Positions 1 to 6,684 of a DNA stretch of 13,324 nucleotides are shown piece after piece. The stretch covers positions 1 to 13,324 of the forward strand of contig JBGTIS010000197.1 of NCBI GenBank assembly GCA_041745535.1, written 5' to 3'. Made by a program: the position numbers and the translations under genes. Source of the DNA: JBGTIS01 sp041745535. GTDB lineage: Bacteria; Bacteroidota; Bacteroidia; Cytophagales; Cyclobacteriaceae. Under the pieces are notes generated by a model. It had not been told where the DNA came from and ran no database searches. It was given only the letters and a program-made list of their open reading frames with translations. Each line of letters begins with the position of its first letter. The first letter of the stretch is position 1.

Positions 1-2
1 TG

Positions 3-494
3 GCGCAAACGCTCAAAAGGAAATTTGAAAAAATAATCAATTCCCTAATGATTGGCATTCTGATTTTTACGGTGTTTTTTATGTCTATTTCAGATGGATT
101 CACTGAGCCGGGTACCATCAATGGGTTTGTCAAAGGCTTACTAGTATATATGGCCGTGTTGATATTCTACTGGATTCGGTTTAAAAGCATCAACAACCTG
201 GCACTAAGCGACGACCTGAAAGTACGCCTGCGTCAGCTTATTCAAAAGCTCAGAAAAAACCTGAAACTGGAAGTTATTTTCTTTATCGTTACCTACCTAA
301 CCGCTATTGTAGCAGGCCGATTTATCTTTGGCAAAGGCACTACCGATTTGCTGAAACCCGAAGTGGTGATCACTTTTGTTTTATCAATACTGTTTATGGG
401 TATTATTTTGGTACTTACAATCAGAAGATACAAAATGCAAATCGCTGAATTGCAAGGGTATTTGAATGAATATGAGGAAAGTATTGAAGAATAG
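3..494 (+). CDS. Small multi-pass membrane protein, 5'-truncated by window edge
   Basis: I do not recognise a named family. The reading frame is open to the left edge of the window. The first ATG is at 48, but the 15 codons before it encode a basic, amphipathic stretch (AQTLKRKFEKIINSL) that runs straight into the first hydrophobic helix, so the true start is probably outside the window. Counting from the ATG at 48, there are four likely membrane segments, at about residues 1-14, 27-44, 75-93 and 105-125. A charged loop lies between the second and third, and the tail is acidic (EYEESIEE). In Bacteroidota, proteins with this layout often sit just after an ECF sigma factor gene and may act as its membrane partner; the upstream gene is not visible, so this is only a guess. 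The frame ends at TAG 492-494, facing the minus-strand genes that follow. Confidence 0.7.
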   Translation, partial: AQTLKRKFEKIINSLMIGILIFTVFFMSISDGFTEPGTINGFVKGLLVYMAVLIFYWIRFKSINNLALSDDLKVRLRQLIQKLRKNLKLEVIFFIVTYLTAIVAGRFIFGKGTTDLLKPEVVITFVLSILFMGIILVLTIRRYKMQIAELQGYLNEYEESIEE

Positions 495-495
495 G

Positions 496-729
496 TTATT
501 CCTTATCCATTCCCTTTTTAGATGGGTCCAGCATGTTAGTATCCTCTAACCAGTCGGCAAGGTGTTGTGGCCGGGAATGGATGGACTTTAAGGAAGAGCG
601 GTCGCCCATATTAAAACCATGATGGTGATATAAAAAAAGGTAGTTATGTGGCCCAATGTAGCGTGTTTCCCTGCTCTTATAAAATAGTATATTGCTCTTT
701 TTAAACGCCTGGTTTATACCAGTTCCTTC
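496..729 (-). pseudogene. Unidentified 77-codon open frame without a start codon
   Basis: On the minus strand a frame stays open from just after a TGA at 730-732 down to TAA at 496-498. The translation is hydrophilic and protein-like (RYIGPHNYLFLYHHHGFN, then RPQHLADWLEDTNML), but no ATG, GTG or TTG lies near its upstream end. The only early ATG (607-609) would give 37 residues. It starts inside the last codons of the upstream membrane-protein gene, in another frame. It may be the C-terminal remnant of a decayed gene, a short 37-residue gene, or chance. I do not recognise the family. Without it, 495-713 is an unexplained gap between two converging genes. Confidence 0.25.
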
Positions 730-1409
730 TCATTTTTCCGCATCAGTAATTGCCTGATACTGACCAGATGCGCCAGCAATACCAAGGGAACCACGCACCC
801 CGGTAACCACACAAATGGGAAATACAACACGCCCACGTTGGGCTGGTCGAAGGCAAATCGCTGAAAGGGGAAAGGAGCCGAAAGTACCGCATTGGTTACA
901 ATATTGATGAGCAATGCCAGGCAAATAAAATTCCAGATCAGCAGTGCTATGGGACTTAACTTCTGCTTGTCGTATCCATAATAGGCAACAAAAGGAGCGG
1001 TAAGTCCGGAAAGTATATCAAAGTTCCGGCCTTCAAATGTCATCAGTTCCGGTACCTGCCCCTGTACAAAAAGCCAGAACAGCACCAGTTCAACGGGAAC
1101 TCTGATGGTATGCAAATAAGTCAGCATTTTTGGGTCAAGGCTATCCAGAAATTCTTTTCCAGGTTTTGTTAAAAAAAGTCCGAGAATAAATAAAAGAGGT
1201 GGCACAACCAAAAGCAGAAAACGGGGAGGAAGGGTATTGGTAACCGTATAAAAGCCGGAAAGCCCTACCAGTGCCTGCACAGTGAGCCAGGCAATCAGAA
1301 GGGTGAGGGTGGTGACAGAACTTCGGGTAGCCTGGTAAAAAAGCCAGACGGTCAACAGGGTGGTGGTGCCAAACACAAAGCCAATATAAGACGGTAAATT
1401 TTCAATCAT
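714..1409 (-). CDS. Hypothetical polytopic inner-membrane protein (231 aa)
   Basis: The family has no function known to me. The 231-residue product is strongly hydrophobic, with about seven likely membrane helices near residues 5-25, 34-55, 63-82, 104-118, 130-147, 150-175 and 195-220. Conserved-looking loop features are GRNFDILSGLTAPFVAYYGY (from about residue 127) and the pair of prolines before the third helix. The basic C-terminus (RQLLMRKNEKELV) looks like a complete end. The ATG at 1407-1409 is the natural start: the first helix begins six residues later and no in-frame ATG precedes it closely. The gene lies 58 bp downstream of the PaiB remnant on the same strand and may once have been co-transcribed with it. 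A weak TATCTTTT element lies upstream, but I see no convincing -33 box. Confidence 0.75.
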   Translation of the reverse strand: MIENLPSYIGFVFGTTTLLTVWLFYQATRSSVTTLTLLIAWLTVQALVGLSGFYTVTNTLPPRFLLLVVPPLLFILGLFLTKPGKEFLDSLDPKMLTYLHTIRVPVELVLFWLFVQGQVPELMTFEGRNFDILSGLTAPFVAYYGYDKQKLSPIALLIWNFICLALLINIVTNAVLSAPFPFQRFAFDQPNVGVLYFPFVWLPGCVVPLVLLAHLVSIRQLLMRKNEKELV

Positions 1410-1467
1410 AGTGGTTTTATTATGATAAAAAGATAATCAACAAAACAATGCGTTTTGCCTTTGTGAA

Positions 1468-1678
1468 TCAGCTAAGGGTTGCTTCATTGCTGCTCATAAA
1501 ACCGGCAATCTGTTTTTCGTTGTCGTGATCACTTGCTGAAAAAGCAGCCATGATCTTTTTTCTTTCTGATTCGGTTTTGTTCTGGCTCAGTTTCTTCTTT
1601 CCCCGCAAAACTGAATTGCTTCATAAAAGCAATAATTTCGGCACGATCGGCCATCAGATATTGTTTGGGAGTATACAT
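1468..1678 (-). pseudogene. PaiB-type FMN-binding regulator remnant, internally deleted
   Basis: The two ends of a PaiB-family (FMN-binding negative transcriptional regulator) gene are fused with the middle missing. From the ATG at 1676-1678 the frame reads MYTPKQYLMADRAEIIAFMK, the typical start of the family. About 26 codons later similarity moves to another frame, which reads KKLSQNKTESERKKIMAAFS and ends EKQIAGFMSSNEATLS at TGA 1468-1470; the KLSQN motif and what follows are the typical PaiB C-terminus. Family members are about 200 residues, while only 211 nt remain, so roughly 400 nt including the flavin-binding core are gone. The junction lies near 1590-1605 and changes the frame. Staying in the first frame gives a chimeric peptide of about 51 residues that stops at a TGA near 1527. 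I am confident of the family from both ends; the deletion size is inferred from family length. Confidence 0.8.
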
Positions 1679-1725
1679 GGCAGCTAAACCATACGTGTTT
1701 TATCAATAACTTTACAATGGCTCTG

Positions 1726-1733
1726 CAAACGTA
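1726..1733 (-). promoter_or_regulatory. -7 element of the PaiB remnant promoter
   Basis: On the minus strand the sequence reads TACGTTTG, an exact match to the Bacteroidota -7 element TAnnTTTG, about 48 bp upstream of the remnant's ATG. The -33 position holds only TGTTA, so that part is weak. The promoter seems to have survived the loss of the gene body. Confidence 0.5.
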
Positions 1734-1814
1734 GCAAAATATATATCATTTTTTTAACAGAAAAAAAGGATTAAATATTTTCGTAGTATACACTTATATA
1801 TCTAAAAGGTAACC

Positions 1815-2351
1815 ATGAGGAGATTTGTTATAAAAACCAACCGGCTGGGCCTAAGAAAATGGGAACAGGCCGATTATACTCCATTTATTGAGATGAATCA
1901 GGATGCAGCGGTAATGAAGTATTTTCCTGTTACCATAAACAAGGAAGAAACCCAGGCACTGATCCACCGCATCGAGCAGCATTTCGATACCTATGGCTTT
2001 GGTTTTTATGCCGTGGAAACACTGGACAACCATACGTTCATTGGGTTTATCGGCTTAAAGTGGATCAGTTTTGAGAATTTCTTTACCCCCGGTGTGGAAA
2101 TAGGCTGGCGACTGAAAAAAGAAGCATGGAACCAGGGTTATGCTACCGAAGGTGCCAAAGCCTGCGTATCGTATGGTTTTGAAACCCTGGGGCTGGATAA
2201 AATATTCTCGTTTACTACCCATAATAATGCGCCTTCCGAAAAAGTGATGATTAAAATTGGCATGAAAAAGGCCGGAGAATTCAACCATCCGAATATGCCG
2301 GCAGGTCATTTTCTGGAAAGGCATGTATTATACCAGAAAGTAAAGTCCTAA
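1815..2351 (+). CDS. GNAT-family N-acetyltransferase (RimJ/RimL-like)
   Basis: This is a 178-residue acetyltransferase of the Acetyltransf_3 (RimJ/RimL) type, which moves an acetyl group from acetyl-CoA to an amine; the substrate cannot be told from the sequence. The N-terminal TNRLGLRKWEQADYTPF is the usual beta1-alpha1 start. Motif A is visible at about residues 96-115 (IGWRLKKEAWNQGYATEGA), with the CoA pyrophosphate loop NQGYAT at 106-111. The later NNAPSEKVMIKIGMKKAGEF is motif B, where the N-S-V-K-G-M positions are well kept. Length is normal and the ATG start is convincing. The gene is followed after 26 bp by a second GNAT gene, so the two are probably co-transcribed. A TATTTTCG sequence at 1776-1783 differs from the -7 consensus at one base and may serve as promoter. 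Confidence 0.9.
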   Translation: MRRFVIKTNRLGLRKWEQADYTPFIEMNQDAAVMKYFPVTINKEETQALIHRIEQHFDTYGFGFYAVETLDNHTFIGFIGLKWISFENFFTPGVEIGWRLKKEAWNQGYATEGAKACVSYGFETLGLDKIFSFTTHNNAPSEKVMIKIGMKKAGEFNHPNMPAGHFLERHVLYQKVKS

Positions 2352-2377
2352 ACCTATCTATCTAAAACGCGAAGCAC

Positions 2378-2884
2378 ATGAAACCCACCCTCACTACCTC
2401 CCGTCTTACCCTGATTCCCTTTGAAAAAGAAGACCTTGCTGTATTGCACCTGACTTTCACCAATCCGTTTGGAAGAAAGTTTTTGTGGGATGATGAAATA
2501 ATTCCCCTTGAAACAACCAAAGATATTTTGACTAAAAGCGAGACTTATTTCCAGCAACACCACTGGGGGCTCTGGAAGATTTTACTTACTGCCCAGCAGC
2601 GGTATGCCGGTTTTGCAGGACTGTGGTATTTTTTCGATGAGAGTCAGCCGCAGTTGCTTTATGGCGTTTTACCTGACCAAACCAATCAGGGACTGGCTAC
2701 CGAAGCGTCGGAAGCTGTGATACAATATGCTTTCGAACAGTTAGGTTTTTCTTACCTCACAGCAAGCTGTGATACGCCCCATACCGATTCAAAAAAAGTA
2801 TGTGAGCGTTTGGGCATGAAACTGGTGGAAGAAAAGAATATAAATGGAAAAAGCACCACTTTTTACCGCATCGATCGGCCATAG
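2378..2884 (+). CDS. GNAT-family N-acetyltransferase, second of a pair
   Basis: This 168-residue protein is also of the RimJ/RimL acetyltransferase type. It opens with LTTSRLTLIPFEKEDLAVLH, has the acetyl-CoA loop NQGLAT at residues 103-108 within LPDQTNQGLATEASEA, and ends with the motif B-like DTPHTDSKKVCERLGMKLVE. It is clearly related to its upstream neighbour but not a recent copy: the shared residues are mostly the fold signature. The start ATG lies 26 bp after the neighbour's stop with no promoter-like sequence between them, so I infer a two-gene transcript. The last codon is only a base or two from the -33 element of the next gene's promoter. The substrate is unknown. Confidence 0.88.
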   Translation: MKPTLTTSRLTLIPFEKEDLAVLHLTFTNPFGRKFLWDDEIIPLETTKDILTKSETYFQQHHWGLWKILLTAQQRYAGFAGLWYFFDESQPQLLYGVLPDQTNQGLATEASEAVIQYAFEQLGFSYLTASCDTPHTDSKKVCERLGMKLVEEKNINGKSTTFYRIDRP

Positions 2885-2915
2885 TTTGCTTAAAAGGGTT
2901 AAACCATTATTTTTG
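2885..2915 (+). promoter_or_regulatory. Near-consensus Bacteroidota promoter of the esterase gene
   Basis: TTTG at 2885-2888 is followed by exactly 19 bp and then TATTTTTG at 2908-2915. This matches the Bacteroidota sigma-A promoter (TTTG, 19-21 bp, TAnnTTTG) at every defined base. It predicts transcription starting near 2920 and a leader of under 30 nt before the ATG at 2948. It serves as a local reference when judging the box-bearing promoters further right. Confidence 0.75.
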
Positions 2916-2947
2916 TTGCTGTACACCCTAACTAACCCTACTGAAGC

Positions 2948-4270
2948 ATGCGATATTTTCAACTCCGTTTTACCAGCCTGATACTGACTTTACTGGTCTT
3001 ATCATTCCGTTTATCAGCACAACCTACTGAAACTTATGTACAAGTAATCGTAGCGCCGGATCGGGCCGACTGGACCTACAAAACAGGCGAAAATGTAACC
3101 TTTAATCTGTCGGTGCTACAATTTGGTAATCCTATTGAAAATGTGGAAGTGCGGTATGAAATCGGACCGGAAAAGATGGCACTGGTAACTTCTAAAACTT
3201 TACGACTGAAAGTAGGAACCACTTCTATAAAAGGGGGTACCATGAAAAACCCAGGTTTTCTGCGATGTACTGCCACCGTTACGGTAGACGGAAAAGAATA
3301 CAGGGGATACGGCACCGCTGGCTTTGATCCGCTGGCCATTAAACCCACTACCACCGAGCCTGATGATTTTACTGCTTTCTGGGATAATGCCAAAGCGGAA
3401 GCTGCCGAAATTCCAATGGACGCCCATATGACCCTGCTGCCAGACCGTTGTACTGAAACGGTAAATGTGTATCATGTCAGTTTGCAAAATTACCAGCCGG
3501 GAACAAGGTTATATGGCATTCTGTCTATTCCCAAAAAAGAAGGTAGATACCCGGCGGTGCTGGAAGTGCCGGGTGCCGGCGCACGTCCGTATTATGGCGA
3601 TCCTGAATTGGCCGAAAAAGGAATTATCACTTTTCAGATCGGGGTTCACGGCGTACCGGTTACCATGGACAAATCAGTATATGATGATATGATGCGGGGG
3701 GCTATTGCTGGTTACTGGAATTATAACCTGGACAATCGCGATCAGTATTATTACAAAAGAGTATACCTGGGCTGTGTACGTGCCATCGACTTTATTTTCA
3801 GTCTGCCTGAATTTGATGGCGATCGCCTGGCTGTAAAAGGCGGTAGCCAGGGTGGAGCGCTTTCCATTGTAACTACCGCTTTGGACAACCGGGTAAAATG
3901 GCTGGTGCCGTATTATCCCGCTTTGTGCGACCTGACGGGCTACCTGGAAGGAAGAGCCGGCGGCTGGCCGCACCTGTTTGCTGATAATAACAAAGATTTT
4001 AACGTAAAGAAAGATAAAATTGAAACTTCCAAATACTATGATGTAGTTAACTTTGCCCGCCATGTACAGGTGCCCGGTTACTATTCATGGGGATTTAACG
4101 ACAACGTTTGTCCGCCTACTTCCATGTATTCGGCTTATAATGTAATTACCGCGCCTAAGCAATTGCTACTCGCGCAAGATGCCGCCCACTGGTCGTATCC
4201 TGAGCAGCGTGCCATTACCGATCAGTGGCTGGTAGACCAGTTGTTCGCTCATAAGAAAAGCATGAAATAG
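2948..4270 (+). CDS. Secreted acetyl (xylan) esterase, CE7/AXE1 type
   Basis: The 440-residue product should remove acetyl groups from sugars or xylo-oligosaccharides outside the cytoplasm. A signal peptide covers residues 1-25 (ends RLSAQ). Residues about 28-125 form a beta-rich, immunoglobulin-like domain, and the AXE1 alpha/beta-hydrolase domain follows from about 140. The catalytic residues are visible: the nucleophile S300 in GGSQGGALS, D385 in WGFNDNVCPP, and H414 in QDAAHWSYPEQ. The motif VLEVPGAGARPYYG is the oxyanion-side loop. The family often has RGQGxSxGG upstream of the nucleophile; here the context is KGGSQGG. No other carbohydrate-active gene, SusC/SusD pair or transporter is nearby, so this does not look like a polysaccharide utilisation locus. 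It has its own promoter and no clear terminator. Family call is firm, substrate is not. Confidence 0.9.
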   Translation: MRYFQLRFTSLILTLLVLSFRLSAQPTETYVQVIVAPDRADWTYKTGENVTFNLSVLQFGNPIENVEVRYEIGPEKMALVTSKTLRLKVGTTSIKGGTMKNPGFLRCTATVTVDGKEYRGYGTAGFDPLAIKPTTTEPDDFTAFWDNAKAEAAEIPMDAHMTLLPDRCTETVNVYHVSLQNYQPGTRLYGILSIPKKEGRYPAVLEVPGAGARPYYGDPELAEKGIITFQIGVHGVPVTMDKSVYDDMMRGAIAGYWNYNLDNRDQYYYKRVYLGCVRAIDFIFSLPEFDGDRLAVKGGSQGGALSIVTTALDNRVKWLVPYYPALCDLTGYLEGRAGGWPHLFADNNKDFNVKKDKIETSKYYDVVNFARHVQVPGYYSWGFNDNVCPPTSMYSAYNVITAPKQLLLAQDAAHWSYPEQRAITDQWLVDQLFAHKKSMK

Positions 4271-4316
4271 CTTATTATATTTTACAGATAAGGCATTTAC
4301 CTATTACCACTCGCAT

Positions 4317-4332
4317 CAGCTTCTGTACACCT
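4317..4332 (+). promoter_or_regulatory. Possible degenerate copy of the regulator box
   Basis: CAGCT at 4317-4321 and CACCT at 4328-4332 are 11 bp apart, and the right half (GTACACCT) is identical to that of the operon box at 6541-6557. No -7 element lies 30 bp further on. It may be an auxiliary site upstream of the regulator gene or chance. Confidence 0.25.
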
Positions 4333-4414
4333 CACAGTTCCCCTGTTTTGGTACAATTTCCTTGTATACAGGCATTAAAAGCCATTTTTTCATAATATAT
4401 TTTTTAAACTTGTT

Positions 4415-4431
4415 CACCTATTATACACCTG
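4415..4431 (+). promoter_or_regulatory. Direct-repeat box upstream of the regulator gene
   Basis: The sequence is CACCTATTATACACCTG: two CACCT half-sites, at 4415-4419 and 4426-4430, with an 11-bp period. The 16 bp from 4416 match 6542-6557 in front of the envelope operon at 15 of 16 positions. The box ends exactly 30 bp before a TATTTTTA element. I infer an operator for a protein binding side by side on one face of the helix, most simply the TPR regulator itself (autoregulation). Confidence 0.6.
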
Positions 4432-4460
4432 AATTTTTTTTATATTTTCTTAAATTATCC

Positions 4461-4468
4461 TATTTTTA
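4461..4468 (+). promoter_or_regulatory. -7 element of the regulator promoter
   Basis: TATTTTTA differs from TAnnTTTG only at the last base. No TTTG or TTG is present 19-21 bp upstream; the CACCT direct repeat lies just above the place where -33 contacts would be. This is what an activator-dependent promoter looks like. The predicted transcript starts near 4473. Confidence 0.5.
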
Positions 4469-4492
4469 GGTATGGATAAGCAGGCATATAAA

Positions 4493-4576
4493 ATGAAAAC
4501 ACTATTCCGCGATAATCCTGAAAAAAAAATCAGTTACTGGGTGACATTTGATAAGTGTCTATTGACTTATTGGTAA
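4493..4576 (+). CDS. Short upstream ORF abutting the regulator's GTG start
   Basis: An ATG at 4493 begins a 27-codon frame starting MKTLFRDNPEKKISYWVTFD and ending LTYW, with TAA at 4574-4576. One base separates that TAA from the GTG start of the regulator, so ribosomes ending here could restart directly. An in-frame ATG at 4472 would add seven codons, but it lies at or before the predicted transcript start. The frame contains a run of nine A (4521-4529), a place where polymerase or ribosome slippage could occur. I do not recognise the peptide. It may be a translational-coupling leader or only a chance frame; conservation would decide. Confidence 0.35.
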   Translation: MKTLFRDNPEKKISYWVTFDKCLLTYW

Positions 4577-4577
4577 A

Positions 4578-6299
4578 GTGAAAAAGTTAACCCTCCTTAT
4601 TTGTATGGAGCTAGGCAGTAATCTGTTTAGCTATGCGCAACCCCCTATCGATAGCCTGCGAAATTTGTTAAATCATCATATCCAACAGGATACCACACGG
4701 GTAAATTTGTTAAATAATCTGGGCTACCTGTATTGGGTAGTAAATTCCGGAAAATCAGAAGAATTGGGGCAAAAAGCGCTTACTTTGGCCAATCAGTTAA
4801 AATTCACCAAAGGGGTTGCTTTTTCTTACAGAATTATCGGTGTTTCACACTGGGCCAGAGGCAACTACGAAATGGCCCTGAGTTATCTGTTCCAAGCAGC
4901 TGAAAATTACCGCGCCGTTTCCGACGAATTAGGCATCGCGAATAGCGAAATGAATATGGGTACAGTTTTTCAGGAAAAGCTAAGTTACGAACGCGCTTTG
5001 GATTACTATTTTAACTCTTTAAAAGTATTTGAAAAATTAGGTAACCTCTCGAGAGTAACAGCTGTCTGTAATTACATTGGCGATGTTTACTACAAATTGG
5101 GTAAGCATCAGGAAGCTAATACCTATTTTGAAAGAGCTTTGGCCATTAATGATGAAATTAATTTTCCATATGGCATTTCAGAAGGATACTACAGGCTGGC
5201 TGTATTGGCCTATGACAAAGGTGAATTGGAAAAGGCACTTAGCTATGATTTGAAAGCCATTGCTATTAAAGAAACCATTAATGATAATGATGGATTGGCC
5301 AAGAGTTTAAAAAACGTGGGTAACATTTATATGCGCAAAAAGCAATATAAAAAAGCGAAACCTTACTTATTCAGGGGTGTGGAAATCGCGCGAAAAATTG
5401 GTGCCAAGCAATGGCTTAGGGACCTGTATCTTGGCTTGAAAGACATCGCTATAGCCACTCAAAACTATCCGGATGCCTTACATTATTATGAAAAATATAC
5501 GACAATGAAGGATAGCATTTTGAACGAAGAAAACGCCATGCGATTTGCCGACCTGCAAACACAGATGGAAACCAAAGAGAAAGAAAAGCAAATACAGTTA
5601 AAAAAGCAGCAGATTACGCTGTTAGAGCAGGAAGCCAAGCTGGATAAGATACTGAAAAATTCTTTACTATTCGGTTTAATTTTTATAATATCAATTGCTT
5701 ATTTGCTGATAAGCCGACAGCAGATAAAACTTAAAAAGAAAAGGGAAATTATAGAGAAAAACAAAGAGCTATATCAATCGCGACAGGCCCTGGCCGATAT
5801 AGAACTGGAAAACGCGAAATTAAAGGAAAAAAAGTTGGAGCAGGAACTGGAATACAAAAGCAAAGAACTAACTTCTTATGCCATTAATTTTATTCAGAAG
5901 AATGAACTGATGGAAGAGCTGAAAGAAAATATAAAGCAAATCAAGAAATTTTCCAACAGCGAGGTATCGCACAAGCTCAATAGCCTGAACCGGCTGGTAG
6001 ACAATACCCTAAATGTGGACAAAGACTGGGAAGATTTCAGGCTTCATTTCGAGCAAGTACACTATAATTTCTTCAAACTATTGAAAGAACACTGCCCTGA
6101 ATTAAGCAACGCTGAGCTAAAGCTTTGTGCACTTATCAAGCTCAATATGAATATGAAAGAGGCAGCCTCTATTTTGGGCATTTCGCCTGAAAGTGTAAAA
6201 ACAGCGCGGTATCGCCTTAGAAAAAAATTCCACCTTACAAATGGCGAAAACCTGGCCGATTTCATTATGCGCATAGAGGACACCGCCGTTTATTCCTGA
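4578..6299 (+). CDS. TPR transcriptional regulator with LuxR-type HTH, membrane-anchored
   Basis: The 573-residue protein is a Bacteroidota sensor-regulator in one chain. The chosen GTG start gives an N-terminal signal sequence (MKKLTLLI to SYAQ); the next ATG, at codon 10, would destroy it. Residues about 35-320 are tetratricopeptide repeats with TPR-like spacing (ANSEMNMGTVFQEKLSYERA, YIGDVYYKLGKHQEANTYFE, NVGNIYMRKKQYKKAKPYL). A coiled coil (about 325-360), one membrane helix (about 363-381, LLFGLIFIISIAYLLI) and a second long coiled coil (to about 460) follow. Residues about 507-565 are a LuxR/sigma-4-like helix-turn-helix (AELKLCALIKLNMNMKEAAS, then ILGISPESVKTARYRLRKKF). The TPR part should lie in the periplasm and the HTH in the cytoplasm. 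A strong terminator follows, so it is transcribed alone. The box in its own promoter suggests autoregulation. Ligand or partner unknown. Confidence 0.9.
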   Translation: MKKLTLLICMELGSNLFSYAQPPIDSLRNLLNHHIQQDTTRVNLLNNLGYLYWVVNSGKSEELGQKALTLANQLKFTKGVAFSYRIIGVSHWARGNYEMALSYLFQAAENYRAVSDELGIANSEMNMGTVFQEKLSYERALDYYFNSLKVFEKLGNLSRVTAVCNYIGDVYYKLGKHQEANTYFERALAINDEINFPYGISEGYYRLAVLAYDKGELEKALSYDLKAIAIKETINDNDGLAKSLKNVGNIYMRKKQYKKAKPYLFRGVEIARKIGAKQWLRDLYLGLKDIAIATQNYPDALHYYEKYTTMKDSILNEENAMRFADLQTQMETKEKEKQIQLKKQQITLLEQEAKLDKILKNSLLFGLIFIISIAYLLISRQQIKLKKKREIIEKNKELYQSRQALADIELENAKLKEKKLEQELEYKSKELTSYAINFIQKNELMEELKENIKQIKKFSNSEVSHKLNSLNRLVDNTLNVDKDWEDFRLHFEQVHYNFFKLLKEHCPELSNAELKLCALIKLNMNMKEAASILGISPESVKTARYRLRKKFHLTNGENLADFIMRIEDTAVYS

Positions 6300-6331
6300 G
6301 TTTTTCTAAAAGTATTATTTATATACAGACT

Positions 6332-6371
6332 TAGCCTTGTTTTGAAAGCCCAAAACAAGGCTAGATTTTTT
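6332..6371 (+). terminator. Rho-independent terminator after the regulator gene
   Basis: A perfect 12-bp stem, TAGCCTTGTTTT (6332-6343) with AAAACAAGGCTA (6352-6363), has an 8-nt loop and is followed by GA and six T. It lies 33 bp after the stop codon and separates the regulator transcript from the operon. Confidence 0.9.
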
Positions 6372-6507
6372 AAAACCACCTGGGATCTTACCTGAATCTC
6401 CGCGCGATATTTCCAAAAATATTTTTCATATTTATTTTGGTGATTTCTTATACTTCATATAATTATCTCATTTACAAGTACTTAATAGCAAAAAAATTAT
6501 TCCTGTT

Positions 6508-6523
6508 CACCTTTTGTCTACCT
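6508..6523 (+). promoter_or_regulatory. Distal direct-repeat box of the operon promoter
   Basis: CACCT at 6508-6512 and TACCT at 6519-6523 have the same 11-bp period and flanks (TT before, G after) as the other boxes. Its left end is 33 bp (three periods) from that of the proximal box at 6541, so all four half-sites fall on one 11-bp grid with one empty position near 6530. Confidence 0.5.
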
Positions 6524-6540
6524 GCGAAAAGTTTTTTGCT

Positions 6541-6557
6541 TACCTATTGTACACCTG
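6541..6557 (+). promoter_or_regulatory. Proximal direct-repeat box of the operon promoter
   Basis: TACCTATTGTACACCTG has TACCT at 6541-6545 and CACCT at 6552-6556. It differs at one of 16 positions from the box at 4416-4431, and like that box it ends 30 bp before the -7 element. Its centre is about 50 bp upstream of the predicted transcription start, just above the -33 region, as expected of an activator site. Confidence 0.6.
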
Positions 6558-6586
6558 TAAAATAAGGATATCGTCACCACCTTCTC

Positions 6587-6594
6587 TAGTTTTG
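6587..6594 (+). promoter_or_regulatory. -7 element of the envelope operon promoter
   Basis: TAGTTTTG matches TAnnTTTG exactly. The bases 19-21 bp upstream (around AATAAGG, 6561-6567) contain no TTTG or TTG, so the promoter lacks a -33 element and probably depends on a protein bound at 6541-6557. Confidence 0.6.
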
Positions 6595-6684
6595 CCCTTG
6601 TAATTCAGACAAAGAATTCACGCGCAAATAAAAACAGTTTGTGTACAATCAATCCAATTTTTATCAACTAAATATTTTAATAAA

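Larger units (their letters stand above)
6372..6684. other. Gene-free regulatory region before the envelope operon
   Basis: These 313 bp contain no credible gene. They hold two direct-repeat boxes (6508-6523 and 6541-6557), a -7 element (6587-6594), and a looser CACCT/TACCT pair at 6377-6381 and 6389-6393 with a 12-bp period. After the predicted start near 6600, an AT-rich leader of about 85 nt runs to the ATG; I see no stable hairpin in it. Confidence 0.6.

Noticed and set aside
2921..2929. GTACACCC near the esterase promoter as another regulator box
   Set aside because: Only one imperfect half-site is present, nothing lies 11 bp upstream, and it is downstream of a complete -33/-7 promoter.
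3076..4063. Several open frames of 95-129 codons antisense to the esterase gene
   Set aside because: They lie wholly within a gene with an identified catalytic triad and show no family features.
2948..4270. Esterase gene as part of a polysaccharide utilisation locus
   Set aside because: No SusC/SusD, glycoside hydrolase or sugar transporter lies in the window, and the gene has its own promoter.
6377..6393. CACCT/TACCT pair as a third full box before the operon
   Set aside because: Its period is 12 rather than 11 bp and it is more than 110 bp from the other boxes; kept only as a possible degenerate site.
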